A DNA stretch of 64,000 bases, from NCBI GenBank assembly GCA_027625915.1, contig JANTQA010000026.1, positions 4,650,001-4,714,000 on the forward strand, given 5' to 3'. Positions 1-11,125 of this stretch are shown in pieces. The notes beneath the pieces are model-generated. The model had not been told where the DNA came from, did not search any database, and saw only the letters and a program-made list of their open reading frames with translations. The position numbers and the translations under genes were made by a program. Within the stretch, counting starts at the first letter, position 1. Each line of letters opens with the position of its first letter. Source of the stretch: Anaeramoeba flamelloides (taxonomy: Eukaryota; Metamonada; Anaeramoebidae).

Positions 1-79
1 AGTAAAAACTTTATTTGAAAATTTTTTTTTGTAAATCGGGTTTTAAATGGGTTGATGACTGTTTCCTTTTAAAGTTGAA

Positions 80-250
80 AATTTTTGGATCACCATCACA
101 TAATTTATTTTAATAAAGAGGTATAAATATTTGATCAACTAGAAAGCAAATGAAATATGCTACTTGATTGGGTCTTTAATTAGAACTTTGATGGATAAGA
201 TACATCAGTAAAGCACTGTTTTTTTTAAGAATAAGAATTTGTTTTCGAAA
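80..250 (+). repeat. Dispersed repeat R4, copy A
   Basis: This A/T-rich non-coding stretch is clearly alike, in the same orientation, to 63790-63955 at the other end of the window. Shared landmarks include TTAATAAAGAG, a TATTT..CAACTA..TCAAATGAAATA block and a TTTTAAGAATAAGA block. Similarity is judged by eye. No coding potential is seen. Confidence 0.7.
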
Positions 251-380
251 TTTTCTTTTTGTTGTATTTTTTTTTTTTATTTTTTTGAAAGTTTCCCAAG
301 CCTTGTTTTCGCAAAATCCCAATACTAGATACTAACTCGACAGCATTCACCCAGAACAAGTAACTGACTCAGCAGATCGT

Positions 381-539
381 ATGGAAAGGTCTATTCAATT
401 TACTTGGGTTAGTTTCACTTCACTCCAGTTGGTTTCATTCGAATCACTTCATAAGGTATCGGCTCAATTCGGTTTAAGATCTACTAATGAACAAGTTAGT
501 TTAAGATCTAATCATGAACAAGTTTACCAATTCTTATAA
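381..539 (+). CDS. Short ORF (52 aa), unknown, doubtful
   Basis: This ORF starts at an ATG and ends at TAA 537-539. It lies in a patch (about 330-540) visibly richer in G+C than its surroundings. The frame stays open upstream to about 336, so it could also be a terminal exon. It contains a direct duplication of about 27 bp (472-498 and 499-525), which gives a repeated L-R-S-x-x-E-Q-V pattern. The product is not recognised. The stop overlaps the ATG of the next small ORF (TAATG). It may equally be a decayed exon or chance. Confidence 0.2.
   Translation: MERSIQFTWVSFTSLQLVSFESLHKVSAQFGLRSTNEQVSLRSNHEQVYQFL
472..525 (+). repeat. Direct duplication, 2 x ~27 bp
   Basis: Two adjacent copies share TTTAAGATCTA..AATGAACAAGTT with small differences, and both lie inside the short ORF at 381-539. 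The unit length is a multiple of three, so the reading frame is kept. Confidence 0.8.
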
Positions 540-706
540 TGATTTTTTATCCCATTTCCCCTCCACCGATTAAAAAAAAAACAAAAAGAGGGAGAAACCT
601 AAGGAACCTAAGTAACCGAAGTAACCTAAGTAACCGAAGTAATCGAAGTAACCGAAGGAACCGAAGGAACCGAAACAACTTAAAAAAAGGAATTTGGAAA
701 AAGTAG
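539..706 (+). CDS. Short ORF with N-(L/R)-(R/S) repeats (55 aa), doubtful
   Basis: The ATG at 539 overlaps the stop of the preceding small ORF. The 55-residue product has a short Pro-rich then Lys/Arg-rich start, nine three-residue repeats of the form N-(L/R)-(R/S) encoded by the 9-bp tandem array at 596-676, and a basic tail. It is not recognised as any family. The repeat unit is a multiple of three, so the open frame may be a by-product of the array. No splice or promoter evidence is available. Confidence 0.2.
   Translation: MIFYPISPPPIKKKTKRGRNLRNLSNRSNLSNRSNRSNRRNRRNRNNLKKGIWKK
596..676 (+). repeat. Tandem repeat, 9 units of 9 bp
   Basis: Nine consecutive 9-mers of the pattern AAC(C/T)GAAG(T/G), with AACCTAAGN variants, run without interruption. 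CT and CG variants partly alternate, which suggests an 18-bp higher-order unit at the left end. Confidence 0.9.
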
Positions 707-1472
707 AAAGTTTAAAAAATACATTTATTGATTTTCCTATGCCATTTAATGTTTTTTTTCAATAGGTGATCAATATTTCAAGTCTTTTTTGAAAGGGCCC
801 ATTTTGTACCATTTTAAACTGATTTTTTTTTTTGTTTTCTTGCAATTCTTCCATTTCAGAATTATCAAAATTGACCCTCCCTATTAGAATTTGTTCATTT
901 TTCCAGCTTTGTTATATTTCAGTTAGTTTTTCTTTGAAGATTTTTGGGTAATTTATTTCATTTGTTCGACTCTTCTGTCCTCCATAGCCGTTAAAAATTA
1001 TTATATTGTTTAAATTGTTTCCCATAAAGTATCCGTGGCCTATTGGCTTCACATTGATAAATAATTTTAAAAAAGGGATTAAAAAATATGGAGTAACCCT
1101 TCTTTATTGTTTTTAGGTTCATATGATTTTTTTTGATCAAGCTTAGTATTTCCTTAAAAAAAAAAAACAGTTGTTTTATGTAGTCTCTGGTGTTAGTGCT
1201 ATATCTATGTTATTTTGATATAAAAAAATTTCCATTGATTCTGTTTTTAGATCTCTTCCTACCTCCACCACTTTTACAATTAGAGTATAAAAACAGCTTT
1301 TTAAATATTTTTTTCTTCTATTATTTTTTTAGCTCTTCAAAATTTTCACAAAATATTAAATTTAAATTCATATTTCAAAAACAATAAAAACAATAAAAAA
1401 AAAAAAACTAATTAGGAACACCAATCAACAGCAAAAATTGTTTTTTCGTTTTTAAAAACAATATCCAAACAC

Positions 1473-4400
1473 ATGAATTTTCAAATTATTAATTATATTT
1501 ATAAAAGCAAACTGGAAAATTTAAAGGAATGGGATTCAAATCTAATAGACTTTTTAACTTTTTTAACAAATTATATTCTTTCAAAGTTCAAAAAAGAAAC
1601 AGATAATTTAAACGAAGAAGAGCAAATGTATAAAGAACTATTTTATTTAATGTATTATAAATTTTGGGAATTAATAATAGACAACACAATAAATTATAAA
1701 ACAAGGGAATATTTGGTAGAAAATTTAGTAAAGTTATTAAAATCTAATTTTATTAGCAATGATATTAAAAGATCTTTACAAATGATTTTAATCAACCATT
1801 TAGAAAAACACATAGAGCCACTATTTATAATTAAATTATTAACTACTATCATTAATACTTATAAAACGAATGTCAGAAAGCACTCTAAAAAGAAAAATAG
1901 AAAAGGTATTATTAATGATCTCGAAAATAATAGTCAAATTAAATCATTAATTATTAATGATTTAATACATTATAAACAAACTGTATTACAATATATAACG
2001 AAAAATAAAATCAAGTTTATGAAATTAAACAACAACACCACGAATAATAACATCAACAATAATAATACTAATAATGATAATAATAATGATGATGATGAAA
2101 ACAACAGCAACAACAACAATAACAATAACAATAGCAATAACAATAACAATAATAACAACAACAATAATAATAATAATAATAACAACAACACAACTACGAC
2201 CAATAATAATACAGCTGTCACCGATCTTAATAACAAAAATTGGGAACAATTAATCGTTTTTGGAAAAGTACCATATTTTACTCAATTAAAAACTAGATTA
2301 AATTTTTTATTATACCTACAAACAAACAATAATCAACTAAAAATAACAATAAATCAAATGAAGCAATTATGGGATTCCTTTATTGAAACGCCATTAAATT
2401 CAATAAAACAATATGAAAAGACATTTTTTTTTAATTGGATTTGTTCCTTTAACCCCCATAAATCATTAATTAAATTTTTTTATGAACAGATTTCGAAAAT
2501 TAATTTAAAAATCATTGATTTGTCTACTTTTAATTTGTTCAAGCATATATTTATTATTAATAATCAAAATTCAAGTTTCCTTCGATTGAACGCTGATAAA
2601 TCTATTACGATAATGAAATTTACACAATCTAATAAAACCCGCAGCAGCAATAAAAACAAAAAACATCAAACACAAAGCAAAGATACTAATTCAAATAATA
2701 ACGAGAATCAAATTATGGGAATAGATTTATTTTGGGATTTAGCTTTATTTTGTGAAAATGAAAACGTGGGACAATTGGCCATTGGGTTTTTAATTAAAAC
2801 ACAAAATTATGAACCAAATTTATATAAATTATATGGTATTGAAATTAATTGTTTATTCATTTCAAAATGCTTTTCTTATTTTAATGAAAAATCAAATTTA
2901 GAAAATGAAAGAGTATTGAATAGAATTTTAAAAATTTTAACTTTATTTATTGAATTTCGAGAACAAAATATTATTCCAGAATTTTTAGATTTCCAAAGGC
3001 ATAGAACTAATTTAATTGAATCGCCAATTACCATCTCTGTTACGAATGCTACCAATTTAAAATTACCATATGATTTTGAATTAAAAATGGATAGTAATGA
3101 TTCCATTTATTGCTTAAGAAAGGCAATTGCTGATTCAGTGAACGAAAAAATTGACGATCTTATAATTACTAAAGGGAAAGTTAATATAGATGAGAAAAAC
3201 AATTTCAAAACCTTGTCTAGAATTGGAATTGTAGATGGAAACAATTTGTCTGTTGTTAAAGCAAAGTATCATTATTATTCAAGAAGAAATACCAAAATCA
3301 AACAAAATTTGAAAAAAATCAATAAAAATTTATTACCAAGTTATATTTTGTCTAATTATTTTAATGAATTGTTTGATTTATTAGAATTAAATAATAGCAC
3401 AATTATCAAAGAAACCATCTGGAACATTTTAATGAAAATGCCAACAAATTCTACCATTTCCGAACAAATTTCACTATTAAACGAAAAAAACCTTTTTAAG
3501 ACTTTTCAAAATGGAAATAAAAATAATAATCAAAGTAATAAAATAAATTGGGAATTAATATTAAATTCTAATTCTTTATTCAAATTAAATTATTCCTTAC
3601 AAATCATTGAAAAATTAATTCAGCAAACAAATTATCAAAATTTTATTTCAAATCTTCAAAACAAAGGGGGGTTGAATTGGTTATTTTCATTATTAGAAAA
3701 TATTTATAATTTAAAAATTACAAAAGAAAATAAATCATTGGAAAAAGTCAAAATTAATTCCATATATTTATTAATTAAAAACATTGCCCAATTAACTATT
3801 AATACAAATATAAATAAAATTTATAATAAAATTAAATTTAATAATCAAAAATATTGCGAATTATTTTTAAAGATCCTTTATAATTATTCATTCCAAAATA
3901 AAAAATTAAACCAACATATTTTTCCAATTTTTTTACAAATCACGGATTTTATAACCTTTGCATGCAATTCACCAAACCAACAACCCGATTTCCAATTAAC
4001 TTTAATTAATTATAATAATCTAAAAGATACAATAAAGCAAAATTTATTGTTTAATAAGCGACCAACTTTTAGAAAATTATTTTTAAAAATGATACAAACA
4101 ATTTGTTTAGATGAAGAAAAGAAAATACAAAATGAAATTTTGAAAAATAATGAAAAGGAAAAAGACAATAATAAAGAAAAAGATAATAATAAAGAAAAAA
4201 ACACTACTAAAAAAAAAATAAAAAATAATAAGGGCAATATTGAAAAACAAATAAAAAATCAAAAAAAAATTGAAAATAAAAAACAAATTGAAAAAATAGA
4301 AAATCAAAAGCAAATCAAAGAAAATGGAAAAAAACAAAATATTAATTTAAAAAAATTTTTTTTAAAATTAAACTTAGAATTATTTACAATAATTAAAAAA

Positions 4401-7400
4401 TATAATAATAATCAGAACACTAATAAAAATATTTATCCAAAAGAATATTTCGGTTTATTGAAATTTTTATTAGAATTAAATTTTCAAGATCCAACATTTA
4501 ATTTAAATTTAAATCCTTTTTTTTTAGATATTAAAAATATTTTAACAAATTTAAATAATAATTCGAAGAAAATAAATGAAACTTTGATTGGATATTTCAA
4601 TATTCTTCTTTTATTATTCAAATTTAATCCAGAATTTAAAATGAATTCTTCTGCTTTAATCAAATTGATTTTTAATTCGATATTTCAATTGCCAAATTTC
4701 AATGTAAATGATGATGATAATAATAATAATAATACTTTGGATGAAATAAAAGATATTCCTTTAAATATCCAAGGGTTGGGTTATAAATTATTTTTTGAAT
4801 TAATAAAAAATTCAAAAGAAAATTTATTAGAATTAATTGATTTATTTAACAAGCAATTAAAAAACGTTAAAACACCCGAATTTTGGTATTTTGACCCAAG
4901 TTACGAACCAAAAAATTCATCTCAAGATAAATATTTTGGAATCAAAAATTTAGGTAACACTTGCTATATGAATTCTTTATTACAACAAATGTTTATGATT
5001 CCAGATTTTCGAAATACATTTTTAACTTTAAAAATACCACAAATTATAAATACGCTTGATAACAAACAAGAGGAAAGAGTGGAAGAAAAACAAGAAAAAA
5101 GGGAGGAAAAAAAACAAGAAGAAGAAGAAGAAGAAGAAGATCAAAAAGAAGCAGAAATTGAAAAAAATATAAAAAAGGAAATTGAAAGTGATCGTAATAA
5201 AGGAAAAGAGAATTTATTATATCAATTGCAATTACTTTTCACTTATCTATTAAAAAGTAAAAGATCTTTTGTAGATCCGATCAAATTTTCAAAACAGATC
5301 AAAGATTATACTGGCAGATCAATCAACCCCAAAATCCAAATGGATGTTGATGAATTTTTTGGAATGTTATTTGATCAGATACAATCTAAATTAATTGAAT
5401 TAAATTTAATTGATCAATTTTCATTAAGGGATTTTTTTGGTGGGAAATTAGCAAACCAAATAATTGCAATAAATGAAACTTCTACAGAGGGGAAAGAAAA
5501 GAACCAAAATATACAAGTATCTGAAAGAATTGAGAAATTTTTTAATATAAGTTTAGATGTTAAACAAAAAAAAAATATTTATGAAAGTCTGGAGCAATAT
5601 ATTGAAGGTGAAAAATTAGTTGGCGAAAATCAATATTATTCTGATAAATTAGGTAAAAAAATTGATGCCTTAAAAAGGGTTTGTATCCATACTTTACCTA
5701 AAAATTTAATTTTCCATTTAAAACGATTTGAATATAATTTTGAAACAATGAGGAGATACAAAGTAAATGATTATTATGAATTTCCAATGGAATTAGATAT
5801 GTATAAATTTACAAAGGATGGTATTGAAAAAAAAAAAATAGAAAAAGAAAATAGACAGAATAATAGCCAAACTAATAATAATAATGATGATGATGAAAAT
5901 GAAAATAATGAAGAAACCGAAAATAAAAAAGAAATTGAAGTGGAAAGGGAAAATGAACGCATCATGAAAGAAAAACAAGATGAAGAAGATGATGATGAGG
6001 ACGACGACGAAGAAGAAGAAGAAGAAGAAGAAAAGGGAAATGATAATGAAAACTCAAAAAAAATTGAGATTGAAATTGAAGAAAATGAGGATGAAAATTT
6101 ACAAGGGAAAAAAGAGATCAAGGAGATTAACAACTGTTATAAATATATACTACGGGGTATACTGGTTCATAGGGGGATCACTGAAAGTGGGCATTATTAT
6201 TCATTTATTCAAGAAAGAAATAATGCACAAAATGGTAAAAAATTACATTGGTATAAATTTGATGATCGGGTTGTTTCTCAATTTAACAAAGATTTCATCA
6301 AAAAAGAATGCTTTGGAGGCGAAGAAAAAATATGGATTGAAGGTAATTATGGCAAAAAGCAATCAATTTTAGAGGATAAAAATTATTCAGCTTATATGCT
6401 CTTTTATCAAAGAATTGATTCCATCGACAGAAAAAACGGAAAAGGTGAGGGAAAGGAAATTAAAAACGATAATCAAAATCTTCAATTGGATTTATTAAAA
6501 GACGTGTACGAGAATAATATTTCGTATTTGCAAAATCAAATTGTTTATAGTAAGCAATATATAACTTTTATAATGAAATTAATTGACATAGTTAATATCA
6601 ATGAATTTAACGAACAAGAAAAAATTAATTTTTTAAAATTATTGATAATATTTTTATTAAAAATATTCGCACATTCTAAATATAAAGACAATCAAGAAAA
6701 AATAATTAATTTCTTGTCAAACATCTTTTTAACAAAATCGGAAATCAGTAAATGGTATTTAAATTACTTATCAAATGGATCGCAAATAAACTGGTTTAAT
6801 GAAATTTTAATAAAATGTACTGTGATCAAATTTAGAGAAGATTTTTTAAATTTATTAATGTCTTCAATTACGGGATACTTGCCAGTTGAAAAGGATCTCA
6901 TTCAAATTGAAATAAGGAAAAACAAAGAAAGGGAAGATATATCGGACGTCAATACCCTGGAAGATTGCGCCGGGAAAATTGAGATATTAAACAACCATTC
7001 AATTATCAGAAGTGGGGAATTAAATAAAGAATCCTTAATTTTGATCCAATTAGATAATTTGTTAAATTATTTACTAAACCCTGGATTAATTTGTAAAAAT
7101 GTTTCTGATTATTTTTTAATTTTATACAAATTGGCATTAAATAATAAATTAATTATTAAATATTTCTGTTCAATAAATATAATTTCCAGGTTAATTCATT
7201 TGTATTTTGATGAATGCAGTCCTTTATCCAAAAATCAAAATAAGTTTTCTAATATTGATTATAAGAATAAAGAATTCTTAGAGCAAAGACAGATTTTGAT
7301 GACAAATAAATTTCATTATCTATTATTATTGATTTCAATAATTGTTGAAAGCAATAAATCAAATTTATCACATTTAGATCGCTTTTTAATATTTAATTCT

Positions 7401-9968
7401 GATTTTTTAAATCAAAGTCTTTATGATAATATTAATAATAAAGCTAGTGGAATTATTTATAAAAATTTAAGTTTAATTGATAATGACTTTTTTAATAGTA
7501 CAATGATTTTATTAGAAAATAATTTAAAAGTTTATCCTGATTATCAACTACAACAATATTTTATTATTTTGGAAGAACTATTATTAATTAAAAATAAAAT
7601 ACAACAATTAATGGATTTTGTATTAACATTAATTGAACATTATCGGGAAAAAAAGAAAAATAAACAAATAACATTAATTATTAAAATGATAATCAATAGT
7701 TTAAAAAAAAATAATTTTGAACTAAATAATTGGTTTTTAAATAATTTAGACAAATGGTTGAATGATTGGTTTTTAAATAATAATGTTAATAATAATAATA
7801 ATAATAATAATAACCAAGAATTGATGATTAATTTCATTGAAATATTAATTCAAAATAATCAAAAAATTAATGAAGTAAGAAAAAATAATGAAAAAGAGAA
7901 TGAAAATACAAAAAAAGAAATTGAAAAAGAAAACTTGGATAACAATATTGAAGTAGGAAGTAAGAAAAAAGAGGACGAAGAAAAAGACACCAAAGAAGAA
8001 AAGAAGCTTAACGAAGAAGAAAAGAAGCTTAACGAAGAAGAAAAGGTGGAAGGAAAGGAAGAAGAAGACGACAAAGGGAAAAATGTAAAAGAAAATAGAA
8101 TTGTTACATTATTAAAGATTTTAATCTTGGAATTGCCAAAAATTAAAAATGAAATATATAACAATACAAATAAAACTCAAAATTATCGAAATAGAAATAG
8201 AAATAGGAAAAACAAAGGCAAAAACAAAGGCAAAAACAAAGGCAAAAAGAATACTTTTAAATATTTAAATTATTTTGATTTGTTAAAAATGTGTTGTATT
8301 AATAATGAGGCGTTGGAGATATTAGAACAGCATTTTAATAAGCTTTGGGATATTTATTTAAAAATCATTAAAGCTAATTTGTCATGTGATTTAAATTATC
8401 AACATTTATTAAAATTATTTGAATCACTTTTCCAAAAATCGAAAAATATTTGTTTAATGGTTACTCAAAATAAAAAAAAAAGTGAAGAATTGCTTAAATG
8501 GAATCAACAAATTCTAAGAAACGATAAAATTAAATATTACAATACAATCACTTTACCAATATATTTTAGAATATTAAGAGTGTGTATCCAATCCGACAAA
8601 ACCTTTTTCAATTTATTTGTAACCTCTGATAGATTTGCTTGGGGAATTAAAAATTTTATATTAGAATCAGCAGAATATGAAAACATTGGTAAAATTCTCA
8701 TTCAATTAATTAATAATCATAATTTAATGGATCTAAAAAAATTTAGAAAATTATTCATCAAATTAATTCTGAGCGACAAGGGCAATTTCCAAACCAATGC
8801 TGAAAAGATATTATTCTTTTTAGATAATTTATTACAATATGAAGACGGAATAATAAACTTTTTACAATTTAATGGTAATAATTTAATTTCTGGTATAATA
8901 ATGAACAAATTGAATAAAATCAATTTTTATTCCAAACAAGATGAGTTGTTATTATCACACCATTTCCGGATATTATATAAATCAATTGAAAAGATCGATC
9001 AAGTGAAAAAAATTCAGCATTTGAAAAAAATTATTCAAAATTGGCCAAATTGCAAAGAATTTATATCCAAGCTGCTTAATAATTTAAATAAAATCCAACA
9101 GTATACCCCAAATATGGTAGAAATATGTTTAAAGGTGCTATTCCATTCGTTATTTACAATGCGCTTTAATTGGCATCAATTATTGATAAAATTGGTACAG
9201 GACCACCAAAAATATTATCGCGCTATCAAAAAGAATAATAGCAGTAATAAAAATAGAAATAAAAATAGTAAATTAATTTTGGATATCCATAGGAAATTAA
9301 ATCTCCCTCGGTATTATAAAGATTCAAATTATTTATCTTTATTAAGCAAACTGTTTGAATTGGGGAGCAAACATTTTGAACATTCCCAGTCCTCTTCTCA
9401 CCCATTATTGATATTTTATATGTTTTCTTTAATAGCATTTTCAAATAATAACAACCATCATCATCAATTGATACATTTTGCCCCAAAGAATTGGCAAGTG
9501 TTGGATGCAGAAGTGATGAAAATAATGTCAACTAAATTATTTAGACAATATCTAATCACCCTTTATCAAAACCGGGATTCTCTCTTAAATATTGATTCTT
9601 TAACTCTTTATTTAAAAATTTTTTCAATTGTTTCTGCAAAGCTCACAGAAGAAACTTGCTTCGATTTTTTAACTACGTTTTATAATTTGTTAAAAAAAAA
9701 TCTTCTTTCTTATATTAATTATAAGAAAAATAATGTGAGCAAGGATAACAAGAATGATGATAAACCAAAGCAATTAAATATTCAAAAATTAGAATTGGAT
9801 TTAAAAATTATCATACATATACTCAATTTAAATGAATCGATTAGTGATTTTTTTTTCAATTTAGCCAAAACTGAATTACAAAAAATTATTTTATTGCCTC
9901 ATCAATTTGAAATAAAAAATCAAAATATAATAGATTTAATCAAAATAATTAGCACACTAATTAATTAA
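1473..9968 (+). CDS. Ubiquitin carboxyl-terminal hydrolase, USP9X/USP24/USP34-like, 2831 aa
   Basis: This is a very large cysteine-protease deubiquitinase in one uninterrupted frame. The N-terminal ~1100 residues look all-helical (HEAT/ARM-like), broken by a poly-Asn tract near residues 185-245. A ubiquitin-like segment lies at about 517-600. The USP catalytic core starts with the Cys box GNTCYMNSLLQQ (Cys1164) and ends with the His box SGHYYSF (His1574) and YKFDDRVV (Asp1597/1598). The stretch LEQYIEGEKL..LKRFEYNFE..NDYYEFPMELDM strongly recalls USP9X. Two long acidic insertions (about 1197-1243 and 1448-1550) split the core. The Cys pairs that bind zinc in the USP fingers are absent: the second CxxC is replaced by YSDKLG. 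The catalytic residues are intact, so activity is likely. A long helical C-terminal half follows, as in USP9X. The ATG follows a T/A-rich leader, and no better start is seen upstream. Confidence 0.93.
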   Translation: MNFQIINYIYKSKLENLKEWDSNLIDFLTFLTNYILSKFKKETDNLNEEEQMYKELFYLMYYKFWELIIDNTINYKTREYLVENLVKLLKSNFISNDIKRSLQMILINHLEKHIEPLFIIKLLTTIINTYKTNVRKHSKKKNRKGIINDLENNSQIKSLIINDLIHYKQTVLQYITKNKIKFMKLNNNTTNNNINNNNTNNDNNNDDDENNSNNNNNNNNSNNNNNNNNNNNNNNNNNNTTTTNNNTAVTDLNNKNWEQLIVFGKVPYFTQLKTRLNFLLYLQTNNNQLKITINQMKQLWDSFIETPLNSIKQYEKTFFFNWICSFNPHKSLIKFFYEQISKINLKIIDLSTFNLFKHIFIINNQNSSFLRLNADKSITIMKFTQSNKTRSSNKNKKHQTQSKDTNSNNNENQIMGIDLFWDLALFCENENVGQLAIGFLIKTQNYEPNLYKLYGIEINCLFISKCFSYFNEKSNLENERVLNRILKILTLFIEFREQNIIPEFLDFQRHRTNLIESPITISVTNATNLKLPYDFELKMDSNDSIYCLRKAIADSVNEKIDDLIITKGKVNIDEKNNFKTLSRIGIVDGNNLSVVKAKYHYYSRRNTKIKQNLKKINKNLLPSYILSNYFNELFDLLELNNSTIIKETIWNILMKMPTNSTISEQISLLNEKNLFKTFQNGNKNNNQSNKINWELILNSNSLFKLNYSLQIIEKLIQQTNYQNFISNLQNKGGLNWLFSLLENIYNLKITKENKSLEKVKINSIYLLIKNIAQLTINTNINKIYNKIKFNNQKYCELFLKILYNYSFQNKKLNQHIFPIFLQITDFITFACNSPNQQPDFQLTLINYNNLKDTIKQNLLFNKRPTFRKLFLKMIQTICLDEEKKIQNEILKNNEKEKDNNKEKDNNKEKNTTKKKIKNNKGNIEKQIKNQKKIENKKQIEKIENQKQIKENGKKQNINLKKFFLKLNLELFTIIKKYNNNQNTNKNIYPKEYFGLLKFLLELNFQDPTFNLNLNPFFLDIKNILTNLNNNSKKINETLIGYFNILLLLFKFNPEFKMNSSALIKLIFNSIFQLPNFNVNDDDNNNNNTLDEIKDIPLNIQGLGYKLFFELIKNSKENLLELIDLFNKQLKNVKTPEFWYFDPSYEPKNSSQDKYFGIKNLGNTCYMNSLLQQMFMIPDFRNTFLTLKIPQIINTLDNKQEERVEEKQEKREEKKQEEEEEEEDQKEAEIEKNIKKEIESDRNKGKENLLYQLQLLFTYLLKSKRSFVDPIKFSKQIKDYTGRSINPKIQMDVDEFFGMLFDQIQSKLIELNLIDQFSLRDFFGGKLANQIIAINETSTEGKEKNQNIQVSERIEKFFNISLDVKQKKNIYESLEQYIEGEKLVGENQYYSDKLGKKIDALKRVCIHTLPKNLIFHLKRFEYNFETMRRYKVNDYYEFPMELDMYKFTKDGIEKKKIEKENRQNNSQTNNNNDDDENENNEETENKKEIEVERENERIMKEKQDEEDDDEDDDEEEEEEEEKGNDNENSKKIEIEIEENEDENLQGKKEIKEINNCYKYILRGILVHRGITESGHYYSFIQERNNAQNGKKLHWYKFDDRVVSQFNKDFIKKECFGGEEKIWIEGNYGKKQSILEDKNYSAYMLFYQRIDSIDRKNGKGEGKEIKNDNQNLQLDLLKDVYENNISYLQNQIVYSKQYITFIMKLIDIVNINEFNEQEKINFLKLLIIFLLKIFAHSKYKDNQEKIINFLSNIFLTKSEISKWYLNYLSNGSQINWFNEILIKCTVIKFREDFLNLLMSSITGYLPVEKDLIQIEIRKNKEREDISDVNTLEDCAGKIEILNNHSIIRSGELNKESLILIQLDNLLNYLLNPGLICKNVSDYFLILYKLALNNKLIIKYFCSINIISRLIHLYFDECSPLSKNQNKFSNIDYKNKEFLEQRQILMTNKFHYLLLLISIIVESNKSNLSHLDRFLIFNSDFLNQSLYDNINNKASGIIYKNLSLIDNDFFNSTMILLENNLKVYPDYQLQQYFIILEELLLIKNKIQQLMDFVLTLIEHYREKKKNKQITLIIKMIINSLKKNNFELNNWFLNNLDKWLNDWFLNNNVNNNNNNNNNQELMINFIEILIQNNQKINEVRKNNEKENENTKKEIEKENLDNNIEVGSKKKEDEEKDTKEEKKLNEEEKKLNEEEKVEGKEEEDDKGKNVKENRIVTLLKILILELPKIKNEIYNNTNKTQNYRNRNRNRKNKGKNKGKNKGKKNTFKYLNYFDLLKMCCINNEALEILEQHFNKLWDIYLKIIKANLSCDLNYQHLLKLFESLFQKSKNICLMVTQNKKKSEELLKWNQQILRNDKIKYYNTITLPIYFRILRVCIQSDKTFFNLFVTSDRFAWGIKNFILESAEYENIGKILIQLINNHNLMDLKKFRKLFIKLILSDKGNFQTNAEKILFFLDNLLQYEDGIINFLQFNGNNLISGIIMNKLNKINFYSKQDELLLSHHFRILYKSIEKIDQVKKIQHLKKIIQNWPNCKEFISKLLNNLNKIQQYTPNMVEICLKVLFHSLFTMRFNWHQLLIKLVQDHQKYYRAIKKNNSSNKNRNKNSKLILDIHRKLNLPRYYKDSNYLSLLSKLFELGSKHFEHSQSSSHPLLIFYMFSLIAFSNNNNHHHQLIHFAPKNWQVLDAEVMKIMSTKLFRQYLITLYQNRDSLLNIDSLTLYLKIFSIVSAKLTEETCFDFLTTFYNLLKKNLLSYINYKKNNVSKDNKNDDKPKQLNIQKLELDLKIIIHILNLNESISDFFFNLAKTELQKIILLPHQFEIKNQNIIDLIKIISTLIN
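2025..2205 (+). repeat. AAT/AAC codon repeat encoding poly-Asn
   Basis: This trinucleotide-type tract of AAT, AAC and GAT codons lies inside the deubiquitinase gene and encodes an Asn-rich, Asp-spiked linker. Antisense frames over it are open only because of the repeat, giving poly-Leu and poly-Val/Ile. Confidence 0.95.
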
Positions 9969-11030
9969 TATATACGCGCTATGTAATATTTTGGGAATGT
10001 GGGATCCAGAACCATTGAAAACCTTATTATAACTTTGTAAACTGGTTTAATATAATTAGATTGGGTTTAATCACTTGCTTATTGAGATCAACATGAGTAT
10101 TTTATTTTATTAAACTTTTTTTTTTTTTCTTTATGAATTAGATTATTTTTGATTTTTTTTTTTTGTTTTTTGAAGATTAATTGAATAACTTTAGTGAATC
10201 TAAAATAAATTTTAATATTATGTTATTTAACAGATTAAATTTTGGTTATCTAAAAACCAAATAAAAATAAAAATAATTATTACTTATCAAAAATTTTCAA
10301 TTAAAAAAAAAAAAATTACATTTGTTTTATAATTTTTTTCATTTTTTTTTATCAATTTGTTTCTCTTTTTAAAAAATTTTTGAGGCTACTTGGGTTAGGG
10401 TCGTCATAAATTAATTTATAATTGAAATGTGTTGTAATTATTGGTAACTTATGTCAGTGCTGTCGGGTTCAAATATATCCTAAAAATCGATTAGTAAAGT
10501 AGTAATATTTGTTGATCTCATCAATTAAAAATGATATATGTATTAGTAAAAAACCCAACAATTTCAGAAATAATCTGCATTTCGCCATAAATTTAAAGGT
10601 TGAATTATCAATATCCAGACTTCGTGGATGGAAAATATCTTTCTTATATTTCTCACCAAATGTAAATTAGATGCTAAAAAATTAATTTTTATAAAATTAA
10701 TTATAAACCAATAGACTTTTTTGAACTATTTTGTTCAAAATCTTGGAAATATATTGATACTACAATTAGCATTTTCTAAGGGAAAGAAAACTAATCATCC
10801 TTTGGGTTTTTATTTTGATGATTATTTTCAGCCCGTCTTTGAAATTAAAAAATTTAATAAAAATAGTTACTTTTAGAAGATTTAAATATGAATCACTAAA
10901 TATTGAGATCCTGTTCTTAGAGTTTCAATTTTTAGATTTGAATAGTAATTAAAAAAAAAGTTCAAAAAATGAAAATTTATAATTGTGATCATTAGTAAAA
11001 AAGCAATAATTCATTGTGCATAATAATTTA

Positions 11031-11125
11031 GAATAGATTTTTAAGAGATATTTGAGCCATATGATAACTAATACAATTTACACACAATTACCGCATACTT
11101 TGGTTATCAACAAATCAGATGAGAG
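11031..11125 (+). repeat. Dispersed repeat R7, copy A
   Basis: This stretch resembles 44283-44380 inside intron 4 of the G-alpha gene, in the same orientation. Shared blocks are TTTTTAA.AGATATTTGA.CCATA, GCATA and ACTTT..TTATC.ACAAATC. Only about 95 bp can be aligned by eye. Confidence 0.5.

Noticed and set aside
336-352. ACTAAC..ACAG as a Trichomonas/Giardia-style extended 3' splice motif
   Set aside because: The introns of the G-alpha gene in this window do not use such a motif, so a single occurrence is not meaningful.
1970-2249. Minus-strand poly-Leu and poly-Ile/Val open frames
   Set aside because: They are antisense shadows of the poly-Asn codon repeat in the deubiquitinase gene.
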